32,559 bases of DNA, from positions 1 to 32,559 of the forward strand of contig NZ_VMQU01000058.1 in NCBI RefSeq assembly GCF_007714205.1, in the 5' to 3' direction. Source of the stretch: Mycobacterium helveticum (GTDB lineage: Bacteria > Actinomycetota > Actinomycetes > Mycobacteriales > Mycobacteriaceae). Positions within the stretch are counted from its first letter, which is position 1. The number at the start of each line of letters is the position of its first letter. Below the pieces are notes generated by a model that saw nothing but the letters and a program-made list of their open reading frames with translations, ran no database searches and had not been told where the DNA came from. Of this stretch, positions 7,744 through 15,341 are shown one piece after another. Made by a program: the position numbers and the translations under genes.

Positions 7744-8844
7744 ATGGCGATCCGCGTCGCCCACGTCGGGACCGGGAATGTCGGTCGGCCGGCCCTGGCC
7801 GAACTGATCACCAACCCCCAGTTCGACCTGACCGGGCTGTGCGTCTCGTCGCCGGAGAAGGTGGGCAAGGACGCCGGCGCGCTGTGCGGTGTCGCGCTCG
7901 ACGACGAGGTCGTCACCGGCGTCACGGCCGTCTCCGACCTCGATGCCGTGCTCGCCACCGGACCCGAGTGCGTCGTCTACTGCGCCATGGGCGACACCCG
8001 GTTGCCGGACGCGATGGCCGACGTCATGCGCATCCTGGCCGCCGGAGTCAACGTCGTCGGGTCGTCGCCCGGGCTGCTGCAGTACCCGTGGGGCGTGATG
8101 CCCGACAAATACATCGCCCGCGTCGAAGACGCTGCCCGGCAAGGCAATTCGAGCATCTTCATCAGCGGGGTCGACCCGGGGTTCGCCAACGACCTCATTC
8201 CGTTGGCCCTGGCCGGGACGTGCCGGCGCATCGAGCAGGTGCGCTGCATGGAGATCCACGACTACGCCGGCTACGACGGCGCGGAAGTCATGCGCTACAT
8301 GGGCTTCGGCCGCCCACTCGACGAAATCCCGATGCTGCTGCAACCGGGCGTGCTCAGCATCGCCTGGGGCACCGCGATCCGGCAGCTGGCGGCCGGGCTG
8401 GGCATCGAGGTCGACGAGATCGCCGAGTCCTACCAGCGCGAGCCCGCGCCGGAGGACTTCGACATCGCGGTCGGCCACGTGGCCAAGGGCACGCTGGCCG
8501 TGCTGCAGTTCGAGATCCGCGGCATGGTGGGCGGCCACCCCGCCATCGTGATCGAGCACATCACCCGGTTGCGGCCCGACCTGCGGCCCGACCTGCCCCA
8601 GCCCGCCTCCGGCGACGGCTCCTACCGCGTCGAGATCACCGGCGAGCCGTCCTACGCCGTGGACATCGTGCCGGGCAGCCGCAAGGGCGACCACAACCAC
8701 GCCGCGATCGCCGGCGCCGCCGGCCGGGTCGTCAATGCCATCCCGGCCGTGATCGCGGCGCCGCCGGGCATCCGGACCACGCTCGACCTGCCGTTCATTA
8801 CCGGAAAAGGCCTCTATGCGCCCACCGGGCTGGTGGCCAGCTAA
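7744..8844 (+). CDS. DapB-like NAD(P)-dependent oxidoreductase
   Basis: The 366-aa protein begins with a Rossmann nucleotide-binding motif (VAHVGTGNVGRPAL, glycines 9, 11 and 14). It matches the mycobacterial 'dihydrodipicolinate reductase-like' family, related to 2,4-diaminopentanoate dehydrogenase rather than true lysine-pathway DapB. True DapB is about 245 aa, so the extra 120 residues argue against a lysine role. The GVDPGFAND segment (about 142-150) and the HDYAGYDGAEVMRYMGFG stretch are typical of this family. GGACGGAGG sits 7 nt before the ATG. It heads an operon with an SDR 18 bp downstream and a GlcD-like flavoprotein. In mycobacteria such genes usually sit in lipid, terpenoid or steroid degradation clusters. 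The substrate is unknown. Confidence 0.85.
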   Translation: MAIRVAHVGTGNVGRPALAELITNPQFDLTGLCVSSPEKVGKDAGALCGVALDDEVVTGVTAVSDLDAVLATGPECVVYCAMGDTRLPDAMADVMRILAAGVNVVGSSPGLLQYPWGVMPDKYIARVEDAARQGNSSIFISGVDPGFANDLIPLALAGTCRRIEQVRCMEIHDYAGYDGAEVMRYMGFGRPLDEIPMLLQPGVLSIAWGTAIRQLAAGLGIEVDEIAESYQREPAPEDFDIAVGHVAKGTLAVLQFEIRGMVGGHPAIVIEHITRLRPDLRPDLPQPASGDGSYRVEITGEPSYAVDIVPGSRKGDHNHAAIAGAAGRVVNAIPAVIAAPPGIRTTLDLPFITGKGLYAPTGLVAS

Positions 8845-8862
8845 ACCGAAGGGAGCCCATCA

Positions 8863-9612
8863 GTGGGACGGGTAGACGGAAAGGTGGCGCTCATCAGCGG
8901 CGGCGCCCGCGGGATGGGCGCCGAGCATGCGCGCCTGCTGGCCGCCGAAGGCGCCAAGGTGGTGATCGGCGACATCCTCGACGACGAGGGCAAGGCGCTG
9001 GCCGACGAAATCAACGCGAGCGGCGACGCGGCGCGCTACGTCCACCTCGACGTCACCCAACCCGACCAGTGGGACGCCGCGGTCGCGACCGCCACCGGCG
9101 AGTTCGGCAAGCTCAACGTGCTGGTCAACAACGCCGGCATCGTCGCGCTGGGGCAGCTGAAGAACTTCGATCTGGGCAAGTGGCAGAAGGTGATCGACGT
9201 CAACCTGACCGGCACCTTCCTGGGCATGCGGGTGGCCGTCGAGCCGATGACCGCGGCCGGGGGTGGGTCGATCATCAACGTGTCCTCGATCGAGGGCCTG
9301 CGCGGCGCGCCGGCGGTGCACCCCTACGTGGCGTCGAAGTGGGCGGTGCGCGGCCTGGCCAAGTCGGCGGCCCTGGAACTGGCGCCGCACAACATCCGGG
9401 TGAACTCCGTGCACCCCGGCTTCATCCGCACCCCGATGACCGCGAACCTGCCCGAGGACCTGGTGACCATCCCGCTGGGCCGCCCCGGCGAGGCCCGTGA
9501 GGTGTCCACGTTCGTGTTGTTCCTGGCCAGCGACGAGTCGTCGTATGCGACCGGCACCGAGTTCGTCATGGACGGCGGGCTGGTGACCGACGTGCCGCAC
9601 AAGGCGTTCTGA
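8863..9612 (+). CDS. Short-chain dehydrogenase/reductase, FabG3 (20-beta-HSD)-like
   Basis: This 249-aa classical SDR has the cofactor motif SGGARGMG (12-19), acidic D37 after strand 2 indicating NAD preference, NNAG (89-92), and the catalytic triad S142-Y155-K159 (HPYVASK). The sequence resembles M. tuberculosis Rv2002/FabG3, an NADH-dependent 3-alpha/20-beta-hydroxysteroid dehydrogenase, through most of its length (GDILDDEGKA, YVHLDVTQPDQW, SSIEGLRG). Oxidation or reduction of a secondary alcohol on a steroid-like or acyl substrate is likely. It starts with GTG preceded by GAAGGGAG. It is the second gene of the operon starting at 7744, with 18 bp before it and 20 bp after it. Confidence 0.92.
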   Translation: MGRVDGKVALISGGARGMGAEHARLLAAEGAKVVIGDILDDEGKALADEINASGDAARYVHLDVTQPDQWDAAVATATGEFGKLNVLVNNAGIVALGQLKNFDLGKWQKVIDVNLTGTFLGMRVAVEPMTAAGGGSIINVSSIEGLRGAPAVHPYVASKWAVRGLAKSAALELAPHNIRVNSVHPGFIRTPMTANLPEDLVTIPLGRPGEAREVSTFVLFLASDESSYATGTEFVMDGGLVTDVPHKAF

Positions 9613-9632
9613 CCGGTGCTATAACCGCGAGC

Positions 9633-10973
9633 ATGCTGCGCGCGCTGGAGACCGTCGTCGGGCCGGGCCACGTCGTCACCGATCCCGACATTCTGGCCGG
9701 CCGCGCCGTCGACTACACCGGGCGCTACCGCGGGCGGGCCGGCGCGCTGGTGCGGCCTGGTTCGGCCGAGGAGGTCGCCGCGGTGCTGCGGGTGTGCCGC
9801 GACGCCGGGGCCCACGTCACCGTGCAGGGCGGCCGCACCTCCCTGGTGGCCGGCACCGTGCCCGAGCACGACGACGTGCTGCTGTCCACCGAGCGGCTGC
9901 GCGCGCTGGGAGACGTGGACACCCTCGAGCGCCGCGTGCAGGCCGGCGCCGGGGCCACGCTGGCCGCCGTCCAGCACGCCGGCGCCGCGGCGGGCCTGGT
10001 GTTCGGGGTGGACCTGGCCGCCCGGGACACGGCCACCGTCGGCGGCATGGCCTCGACCAACGCCGGCGGCCTGCGCACGGTGCGCTACGGCAACATGGGC
10101 GAGCAGGTGCTCGGCCTGCAGGTGGCGCTGCCCGACGGCTCGCTGCTGCGCCGGCACAGCCTGGTGCGCAGCGACAACACCGGCTACGACCTGCCGGCGC
10201 TGTTCGTCGGCGCCGAGGGCACCCTCGGTGTCATCACCGCGCTGGACCTACGGCTGCACCCCACCCCGTCGCATCGGGTGACCGCCGTCTGCGGGTTCGC
10301 CGATCTGGAGGCGCTCGTGGCGGCCGGCCGGATGTTCCGGGACGTCGACGGGATCGCGGCGCTGGAGCTGATCGACGGCCGGGCGGGCGCGCTGATCCGT
10401 CAGCACCTCGGGGTGGCGGTGCCGGTGGACGGCGACTGGATGCTGCTGGTGGAGCTGGCGGCCGACCACGACCAGAGCGACCGGCTGGCCGACCTGCTCG
10501 ACGGTGTGCAGCTGTGCGGGGAGCCCGCGGTGGGCGTGGATGTCGCTGCGCGGCAACGGTTGTGGCAGGTTCGCGAGTCGCTGGCCGAGGTGCTCGGCAG
10601 CTACGGGCCGCCGCTGAAGTTCGACGTGTCGCTGCCGCTGTCGGCGATCGCCGGGTTCGCCCGCGACGCCGTGGCGCTGCTGGGAACCCACGCGCCCGAC
10701 GCGCTGCCGCTGCTGTTCGGCCACGTCGGGGAGGGCAACCTGCACCTCAACGTGCTGCGCTGCCCGGTCGAGCGGGAGCAGGCGGTGTACGGGCCGATGA
10801 TGGAGCTCATCGCCGGGTGCGGCGGCAACGTCAGCTCCGAGCACGGCGTCGGCAGCCGCAAACGCCCGTACCTGGGGATGTCGCGCGAGCCCGCCGACAT
10901 CGCCGCGATGCGGGCGGTCAAGGCCGCGCTGGACCCGACCGGCTACCTCAACGCCGCGGTGCTCTTCGTCTGA
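9633..10973 (+). CDS. FAD-binding oxidoreductase, GlcD/D-lactate dehydrogenase family (Rv0161-like)
   Basis: The 446-aa flavoprotein has an N-terminal PCMH-type FAD domain (about 35-215). Its pyrophosphate loops are VQGGRTSLVAG and TVGGMASTNAGGLRTVRYGNMGEQVLG, and TLGVITALDLRLHP follows. A C-terminal FAD-oxidase domain ends with LFGHVGEGNLHLNVL, SSEHGVGSRKR and a final LNAAVLFV. Relatives oxidise 2-hydroxy acids such as D-lactate or glycolate, or D-2-hydroxyglutarate, passing electrons to quinone or cytochrome c. Length and order match M. tuberculosis Rv0161 as I recall it. It is third in the operon from 7744, 20 bp after the SDR, and convergent with the TetR at 11050. The exact hydroxy acid is not predictable. 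Confidence 0.9.
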   Translation: MLRALETVVGPGHVVTDPDILAGRAVDYTGRYRGRAGALVRPGSAEEVAAVLRVCRDAGAHVTVQGGRTSLVAGTVPEHDDVLLSTERLRALGDVDTLERRVQAGAGATLAAVQHAGAAAGLVFGVDLAARDTATVGGMASTNAGGLRTVRYGNMGEQVLGLQVALPDGSLLRRHSLVRSDNTGYDLPALFVGAEGTLGVITALDLRLHPTPSHRVTAVCGFADLEALVAAGRMFRDVDGIAALELIDGRAGALIRQHLGVAVPVDGDWMLLVELAADHDQSDRLADLLDGVQLCGEPAVGVDVAARQRLWQVRESLAEVLGSYGPPLKFDVSLPLSAIAGFARDAVALLGTHAPDALPLLFGHVGEGNLHLNVLRCPVEREQAVYGPMMELIAGCGGNVSSEHGVGSRKRPYLGMSREPADIAAMRAVKAALDPTGYLNAAVLFV

Positions 10974-10989
10974 CCGGTCTGCCGCGAGG

Positions 10990-11007
10990 GTGCGCAGTTG
11001 TGCGCGC
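10990..11007. terminator. Hairpin between convergent genes
   Basis: GTGCGCA, loop GTTG, TGCGCGC can form a 7-bp stem with one mismatch in the 76-bp gap between the two convergent genes. No U-tract follows, as is common in mycobacteria. It is a plausible bidirectional terminator but unproven. Confidence 0.35.
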
Positions 11008-11049
11008 AACGCGGCGTGTCACCGGGCAAACACGCACGCCCGCGGGGCC

Positions 11050-11586
11050 TCAGCTGCCCTTGATGCCGACCGCGTGGCGCAGCTGCGCCAGGAACTGGTC
11101 GGCGTCGTCGCTGCGGACGATGTAGTGCGAGATGGCGATGCGGATCACGGTCGCCGCCTTCACCGCGGCGTTGGGTCCGGGCAGGTGCCGCTGCAGGCCC
11201 TCGCGCATCTCCGGCATGGCGCGGGCGAACTGGGCGATGGTGTGCTCGGGTTCGACGTCGACCATGCGCACCCCCGAGTACGAATGCTGGTACTCGACGA
11301 TGAAGCGCAGCACGGCGTCGAGCTTGTCGACGCCCTTGAGCCCGGCGGTGGCCCGCACCAGGCCGCTCTCGAAGGTCTGCCGCTCGTAGTTCGAAAACGC
11401 CGACAGCAGTTCCGCTTTGGAGGCGAACCAGCGGTACAGCGTCGGACGCGACACCCCGGCCTGGGCGGCGACCTCGGACAAGCTCAGCTTGGTCTTGCCG
11501 TTGCGGCCGAGCACCTCGGCGGTGGCCGCCAGGATCCGCTGGCGCGTGGAGGTGTCGGTGTCCGTGACCGACGCCGGCTGGCTCAT
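11050..11586 (-). CDS. TetR-family transcriptional regulator
   Basis: This 178-aa regulator has a TetR HTH at about residues 35-60 (LSEVAAQAGVSRPTLYRWFASKAEL) and a helical C-terminal domain with no family signature I recognise. It is the last gene of the minus-strand operon SMP-30 / thioesterase / TetR, 10 bp after the thioesterase stop. It is therefore likely to control its own operon. The 28-bp motif at 13265, 13453 and 19417 lies upstream of this operon and of two others nearby, and this is the closest regulator that could bind it. That would make it a repressor of the lipid/xenobiotic cluster. The binding is inference. Confidence 0.88.
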   Translation of the reverse strand: MSQPASVTDTDTSTRQRILAATAEVLGRNGKTKLSLSEVAAQAGVSRPTLYRWFASKAELLSAFSNYERQTFESGLVRATAGLKGVDKLDAVLRFIVEYQHSYSGVRMVDVEPEHTIAQFARAMPEMREGLQRHLPGPNAAVKAATVIRIAISHYIVRSDDADQFLAQLRHAVGIKGS

Positions 11587-11596
11587 ACCTGAAACT

Positions 11597-12421
11597 CTAC
11601 GAACCGGCGCCGGGGCGCCTGCGCACCAGCACCGATTGCTGGATGGCGCCGACCGCGCCCCGCTCGTCGAACAGCGTCCCGATCGTCGTCCCGACGCCGT
11701 CGGGGCCGTAGCTGGTCTCGGCGCGAATGCCGATCCACTCGCCCTCGGGGATGCGGAACACGTGCACGGCCAGGTCGGTGTTCAGGAACGTCCACGTGCG
11801 GATGTTGAGCTTGCTGCCGATGCCGTTGGCGCAGTCGGCCACCGCGAACAGCCGCTGAAGCGGGGTCATGGTCTCGCCCTTGACGAGGTCCACGGTCGGG
11901 CTGATCCAGGACTCGCCCGGGCCCGCGCCCATCGGTTCGGTCAGCCACAGCCAGTCGAGGCTGTGCACGTAGTTGCGGTCCCAGTCCTTGGCCTTGAGGT
12001 TGCGGTCGCGGGCCTCGGCCCGCGGCCGGGGTGGGGGAGCCGCGGCGTGCGCCACGGCCGTGGTGTCCTGCCGCTGGAACCGCCACCCGGTGGCGCGCGC
12101 GACCGGACGGGGTTCGCCGCCGGGGCCCGGCGCCAGCATCTCGGCGCCGACCAGCTCGATCTGCTTGCCGCCGCGCTGCAGTTGCGCGCCGACCCACAGG
12201 TCGCCGTCGGCCGGCACGCCGCCCAGCAGGTCGATCACGACCCGGGTCAGGCGGGTGTCGTCGCGGTGCTCGCACTGCTCCAGGGCCCGCACCAGCAGCG
12301 CCGAGACCGGGCCGCCGTGCTGGGTCGCCGCCGACCAGGTGCCGCGCGCCAGGTCGGTGGCCCGGAATTTCTCGCCGTGGGCGTCCGCGTCGTCGATCAG
12401 CTCGTAGTAGGAGTCGGTCAT
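11597..12421 (-). CDS. Acyl-CoA thioesterase-like, double hotdog
   Basis: The 274-aa protein fits the TesB-like/4HBT_3 thioesterase family. An N-terminal hotdog (about 15-115) contains GTWSAATQHGGPVSALLVRAL, with the HGG of the substrate helix. A C-terminal hotdog (about 150-270) contains WISPTVDLVKGETMTPLQRLFAVADCANGIG and a final strand ending AIQQSVLVRR. It probably hydrolyses acyl-CoA to free acid and CoA in the cytosol. It is 16 bp after the SMP-30-like gene and 10 bp before TetR, so the three form one operon. A second, different thioesterase is encoded on the opposite strand at 13507. Substrate chain length cannot be read from the sequence. Confidence 0.82.
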   Translation of the reverse strand: MTDSYYELIDDADAHGEKFRATDLARGTWSAATQHGGPVSALLVRALEQCEHRDDTRLTRVVIDLLGGVPADGDLWVGAQLQRGGKQIELVGAEMLAPGPGGEPRPVARATGWRFQRQDTTAVAHAAAPPPRPRAEARDRNLKAKDWDRNYVHSLDWLWLTEPMGAGPGESWISPTVDLVKGETMTPLQRLFAVADCANGIGSKLNIRTWTFLNTDLAVHVFRIPEGEWIGIRAETSYGPDGVGTTIGTLFDERGAVGAIQQSVLVRRRPGAGS

Positions 12422-12437
12422 GTGCGCCTCTCGGATG

Positions 12438-13253
12438 TCACGGCAGGCCGGCGCCGGGCGTCTCGACCGTCACGGCGTCCAGGCGGGAGAGCCGGGTGCC
12501 CCGCAGTCGCTCAGGATAGGCGTCGGTGCTCGACAGCAGGAACAGCGTGCGGCGCCTGGGGCCGCCCAGCGCGCAGGCGATGGCGACGCGGTCGCCCATG
12601 TCGATGCGGTCGGTCACCGCGCCGCCCTTGACGACGCGCTCGAACTGGTGGGCCAGCGTCGTCGCCGTCCACACCCCGCCGTCGGCGTCCAGCGCGATGC
12701 CGTCGGGCGGGCCGTCGAGGCCGTCCGCGAAGACGCGGCGGCCGGTGAGGGAGCCGTCCTCGCTGATGCCGAACGCGGTCAGCCGCCGGCCCGTCGACTC
12801 GGCGACGATGAGCTCGCGGCCCGGCGTGATCACCATGCCGTTGGGGAGCTCGAGGTCTTCGGCGACGACGGTCGCGGTGTCGTCGGGGTCGAGCCGGATG
12901 ATGACGCCGCCGCGGCGCGCCTGGGATCCGATGTAGGCGCGCCCGTCGGCGTCGACGACCATGTCACCGAGGTCGGCCGGCGCCAGGGCGGCGAGGTCGG
13001 CGACGGGTGTCACGGTGTCGCCGTCGTAGCGCAGCACCTGCCGGTCCCCGGCCGAGACGATCAGCAGCGACCCGTCCGGGCGGAACCCCAGGCCCGCGGG
13101 GCGGCGCCCGGGCAGGGGCAGCGTGGTCAGCGAGCCGGCCATCGTCGCGGTGTGTACCGCCTCGCCCAGCATGTCGGAGAACCACAGCAGGCCCTCGAAC
13201 CAGCGCGGGCCCTCGCCGAAGCAGAACCCGTTGGCCAGCGGCACCGGGATCAT
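12438..13253 (-). CDS. SMP-30/gluconolactonase/LRE family lactonase-like protein
   Basis: The 271-aa product is a six-bladed beta-propeller of the SMP-30 type. The metal-site residues are recognisable: Glu14 in GEGPRW, Asn in ELPNGMV and Asp in PPDGIALDADGGVW. Repeated blade motifs such as DGSLL, DGRAYIGS and DGGVWTAT are evenly spaced. These enzymes hydrolyse lactones with a divalent metal. The ATG at 13253 follows GGGAGG with no spacing, so the GTG at 13244 (spacing 9) may be the real start. It heads the minus-strand operon, and one copy of the 28-bp motif ends 12 bp upstream of its ATG. A lactonase would fit downstream of a Baeyer-Villiger monooxygenase, whose remnant lies at 20115. Confidence 0.85.
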   Translation of the reverse strand: MIPVPLANGFCFGEGPRWFEGLLWFSDMLGEAVHTATMAGSLTTLPLPGRRPAGLGFRPDGSLLIVSAGDRQVLRYDGDTVTPVADLAALAPADLGDMVVDADGRAYIGSQARRGGVIIRLDPDDTATVVAEDLELPNGMVITPGRELIVAESTGRRLTAFGISEDGSLTGRRVFADGLDGPPDGIALDADGGVWTATTLAHQFERVVKGGAVTDRIDMGDRVAIACALGGPRRRTLFLLSSTDAYPERLRGTRLSRLDAVTVETPGAGLP

Positions 13254-13264
13254 CCTCCCGCGCC

Positions 13265-13292
13265 TTTACAGAACACCCCGAAAGTGTCATGC
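13265..13292. promoter_or_regulatory. 28-bp motif, copy A
   Basis: TTTACAGA, eight variable bases, then AAAGTGTCATGC. It lies 11 bp upstream of the SMP-30-like ATG, where a bound protein would block transcription or initiation of the minus-strand operon. It shares consensus and length exactly with the copies at 13453 and 19417. Confidence 0.55.
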
Positions 13293-13452
13293 ACCGCGGG
13301 TGCCGGTGTCAATGCGGCCGAGCCGGACGCCGTCCGGGCCGGCCTGCGCCCAGGTGTCGCCGACCCGCAGCGGCCGTTCCGGCAGGTCGCCGATGTGGGC
13401 GCTGGTCACGAAGCCCAATTGCGTTGCCTTCCCGTGTGTTTGTCGGCCAAGG

Positions 13453-13480
13453 TTTACAAAACCTACGTAAAGTGTCACGC
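13453..13480. promoter_or_regulatory. 28-bp motif, copy B
   Basis: TTTACAAA, eight variable bases, then AAAGTGTCACGC. It sits 26 bp upstream of the GTG of the TesB-like gene. Within it TTTAC and GTAAA form an inverted repeat with a 9-bp spacer. It is paired with copy A across the same divergent promoter region, 188 bp apart. Confidence 0.6.
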
Positions 13481-13506
13481 TGGGCCGTGGGCTGCCGGAG
13501 CGAGAG

Positions 13507-14409
13507 GTGGAGTGCGATTTGAGCAAGGTCTCCGAGGAATCCGAACAGACCGAGTGGACGGTGCGGGGCCTGCTGGACCTGTTCGACGTGCGGGCCGACG
13601 GTCAGGACCGGTTCTCCGGCGACACCGGGATCGCCGGCGGCGACGAGCGGCAGGTCGTGGAGGGCACCCAGGTGCTCGCCCAGGCGATCGTCGCGGTCGC
13701 CAAACGATTCCCGGACAAGTCGGTGCGCTCGGCGCACGCGGTGTTCTCCCGCGCCGTGGCCGTCGGCCCGCCGGTCGAATTCGTCCTCGACGTCGTGGCC
13801 GAGGGCCGGTCCACCGCCACGGCGGTCGTCGCCGTGCACCAGAACGGCCGGCGCTGCCTGAGCATCACGGTGCTGGCCGACGTCCCCACCGCCGACGTCA
13901 TCCGCCACCACCTGCCGCGGCCGGACGTGGCCGCCCCGGCGGATTCCCACGTGTCCGAGATGCCGATGGCCGGGCGGCAGCTGCGGCTGGTCGACGTCGT
14001 GGACGTCAACAGCCCCGACGAGGTGGGCCCGCCCGAACTGCACGCGTGGCTGCACTACGACCCGATCCCCACCCGCGACGACCTGGCCAAGGCGCTCGTC
14101 GCGTACTTCACCGGGCACCTGGGCATCTCGACCACCATGCGTGCGCACCCGGGCATCGGCACCAGCCAGGCGCACCTGAGGGTGTCCACCGCCCCGATGA
14201 CCATCTCGGTCGCCTTCCACGAGCCGGTGCGCTGGGACGGCTGGCTGCTCTACACCCACGAGAGCACCCAGGTCGGCTCGGGAATGTCGTACGTGCGCGG
14301 CACCGTGCACACCCAGGAGGGCGAGCTGCTGGCCTCGTTCGCCCAGGAGGCGCTGATCCGTCCGCTGCGCACCAGCGACACCTCGATCGACGCGCGCGCA
14401 CGGTTCTGA
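13507..14409 (+). CDS. TesB-type acyl-CoA thioesterase
   Basis: The 300-aa product is an acyl-CoA thioesterase II. An N-terminal hotdog domain starts at WTVRGLLDLFDV and includes VRSAHAVFSRAVAVGPPVEF. The C-terminal hotdog has the TesB signature APMTISVAFHEPVRWDGWLLY, then the glycine-containing SGMSYVRGTVHTQEGELLAS and the catalytic-site end FAQEALIR. It should release free fatty acid from acyl-CoA. GTG 13507 has GGAG 6 nt upstream; TTG 13519 with GAGGTGGAG upstream is an equally fair start and would drop four residues. It is first in an operon with an LLM oxidoreductase 11 bp later and an acyl-CoA dehydrogenase. Motif copy B lies just upstream. Confidence 0.88.
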   Translation: MECDLSKVSEESEQTEWTVRGLLDLFDVRADGQDRFSGDTGIAGGDERQVVEGTQVLAQAIVAVAKRFPDKSVRSAHAVFSRAVAVGPPVEFVLDVVAEGRSTATAVVAVHQNGRRCLSITVLADVPTADVIRHHLPRPDVAAPADSHVSEMPMAGRQLRLVDVVDVNSPDEVGPPELHAWLHYDPIPTRDDLAKALVAYFTGHLGISTTMRAHPGIGTSQAHLRVSTAPMTISVAFHEPVRWDGWLLYTHESTQVGSGMSYVRGTVHTQEGELLASFAQEALIRPLRTSDTSIDARARF

Positions 14410-14420
14410 CGGGCGGACCG

Positions 14421-15341
14421 ATGCGCTTCGCCTTCACCCACCCGATGCACACCCATCCCTACAACCCGGAACTGGTGACCGGGGAGGGCATCGCGACAGT
14501 CGCGGCGGCGGCCGAGGCGGCCGGGTTTCACGGGTTCGGCTTCACCGACCACCCCGCGCCGTCGCAGCGATGGCTGGAAGCCGGCGGCCACGACGCCCTG
14601 GATCCTTTTGTCGCCCTGGGCTTTGCGGCGGCCACGACGATGACACTGCGGCTGATTCCCAACATCGTGGTGCTGCCGTACCGAAACCCGTTCGTGGTGG
14701 CCAAGTCCGGTGCGACGCTGGACCTGCTGTCGAACGGCCGGTTCACGTTGGCGGTCGGTGTGGGCTACCTCAAGCGGGAGTTCGCGGCGCTCGGGGTCGA
14801 CTACGACGAGCGCGCCGAGCTGTTCGAGGAGGCGTTGCAGGTGATCCGCGCCGCGTGGACCACCGACGACTTGTCCTTCTCAGGAAGGCATTTCACCGCG
14901 CGGGGCATCACCGCACACCCACGCCCGGTCAGCCGGCCGCACCCGCCGATCTGGATCGGCGGCAACACCGGGTCGGCGCGCCGGCGCGTCGCGCAGTACG
15001 GCGACGGCTGGTGCCCGTTTCCCGCGCCGGCCGTGCTGGCGCAGACGGCGGGCACCGCCTCGATCGACTCGCAGGACCGCCTCGCCGCGGGCATCGAGGA
15101 CCTGCGGCGCCGCTGCGACGAGGCGGGCAGGGACTTCTCGGCGCTGGACATCACGTTCACCAACTCCGCCGGCGGCGGCCCGGGGAGTGACGAATTCGAC
15201 TCCGGTGCCTACCTTTCCGGCTTGGGCAAGCTGGCGGCCCTCGGGGTGAACTGGGTGCAGGTCGGGCTGCCCGGCGACAGTCTGGCGCACGTGCTGGAAA
15301 GCATCGAGCGCTTCGGGAAACTCGTCATCGACGCGCGCTGA
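14421..15341 (+). CDS. LLM-class (luciferase-like) F420-dependent oxidoreductase
   Basis: This 306-aa protein has the bacterial luciferase-like TIM-barrel pattern. It shows MRFAFTHPM at strand 1, FHGFGFTDHPAPSQ, the conserved PYRNPFVVAKSGATLDLLSNGRF helix-strand, VGVGYLKREFAALGV and the IWIGGNTGSARRRVAQYGDGW phosphate-site region. Mycobacterial members usually use coenzyme F420 rather than FMN. The ATG at 14421 starts the domain exactly. Its stop overlaps the next gene's ATG (ATGA), indicating translational coupling to the acyl-CoA dehydrogenase. It probably oxidises or reduces an intermediate of the pathway served by its neighbours; the substrate is unknown. Confidence 0.9.
   Translation: MRFAFTHPMHTHPYNPELVTGEGIATVAAAAEAAGFHGFGFTDHPAPSQRWLEAGGHDALDPFVALGFAAATTMTLRLIPNIVVLPYRNPFVVAKSGATLDLLSNGRFTLAVGVGYLKREFAALGVDYDERAELFEEALQVIRAAWTTDDLSFSGRHFTARGITAHPRPVSRPHPPIWIGGNTGSARRRVAQYGDGWCPFPAPAVLAQTAGTASIDSQDRLAAGIEDLRRRCDEAGRDFSALDITFTNSAGGGPGSDEFDSGAYLSGLGKLAALGVNWVQVGLPGDSLAHVLESIERFGKLVIDAR

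Noticed and set aside
7744..8844. Lysine-biosynthetic dapB
   Set aside because: The protein is about 120 residues too long and lacks the DapB substrate signature. It matches the mycobacterial DapB-like oxidoreductases instead.
13287..13526. 79-codon minus-strand ORF between the divergent operons
   Set aside because: Its first half runs through the 28-bp motif and promoter region and no family is recognisable. The segment GFVTSAHIGDLPERPLRV looks somewhat protein-like and could be a gene remnant, but I cannot support it.
12420..15341. Very long plus-strand ORF (973 codons) spanning several genes
   Set aside because: Only its last 306 codons, from ATG 14421, match a protein family (LLM oxidoreductase). 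The rest is antisense to SMP-30 or out of frame with the TesB-like gene and has a low-complexity Arg/Ala/Gly composition.
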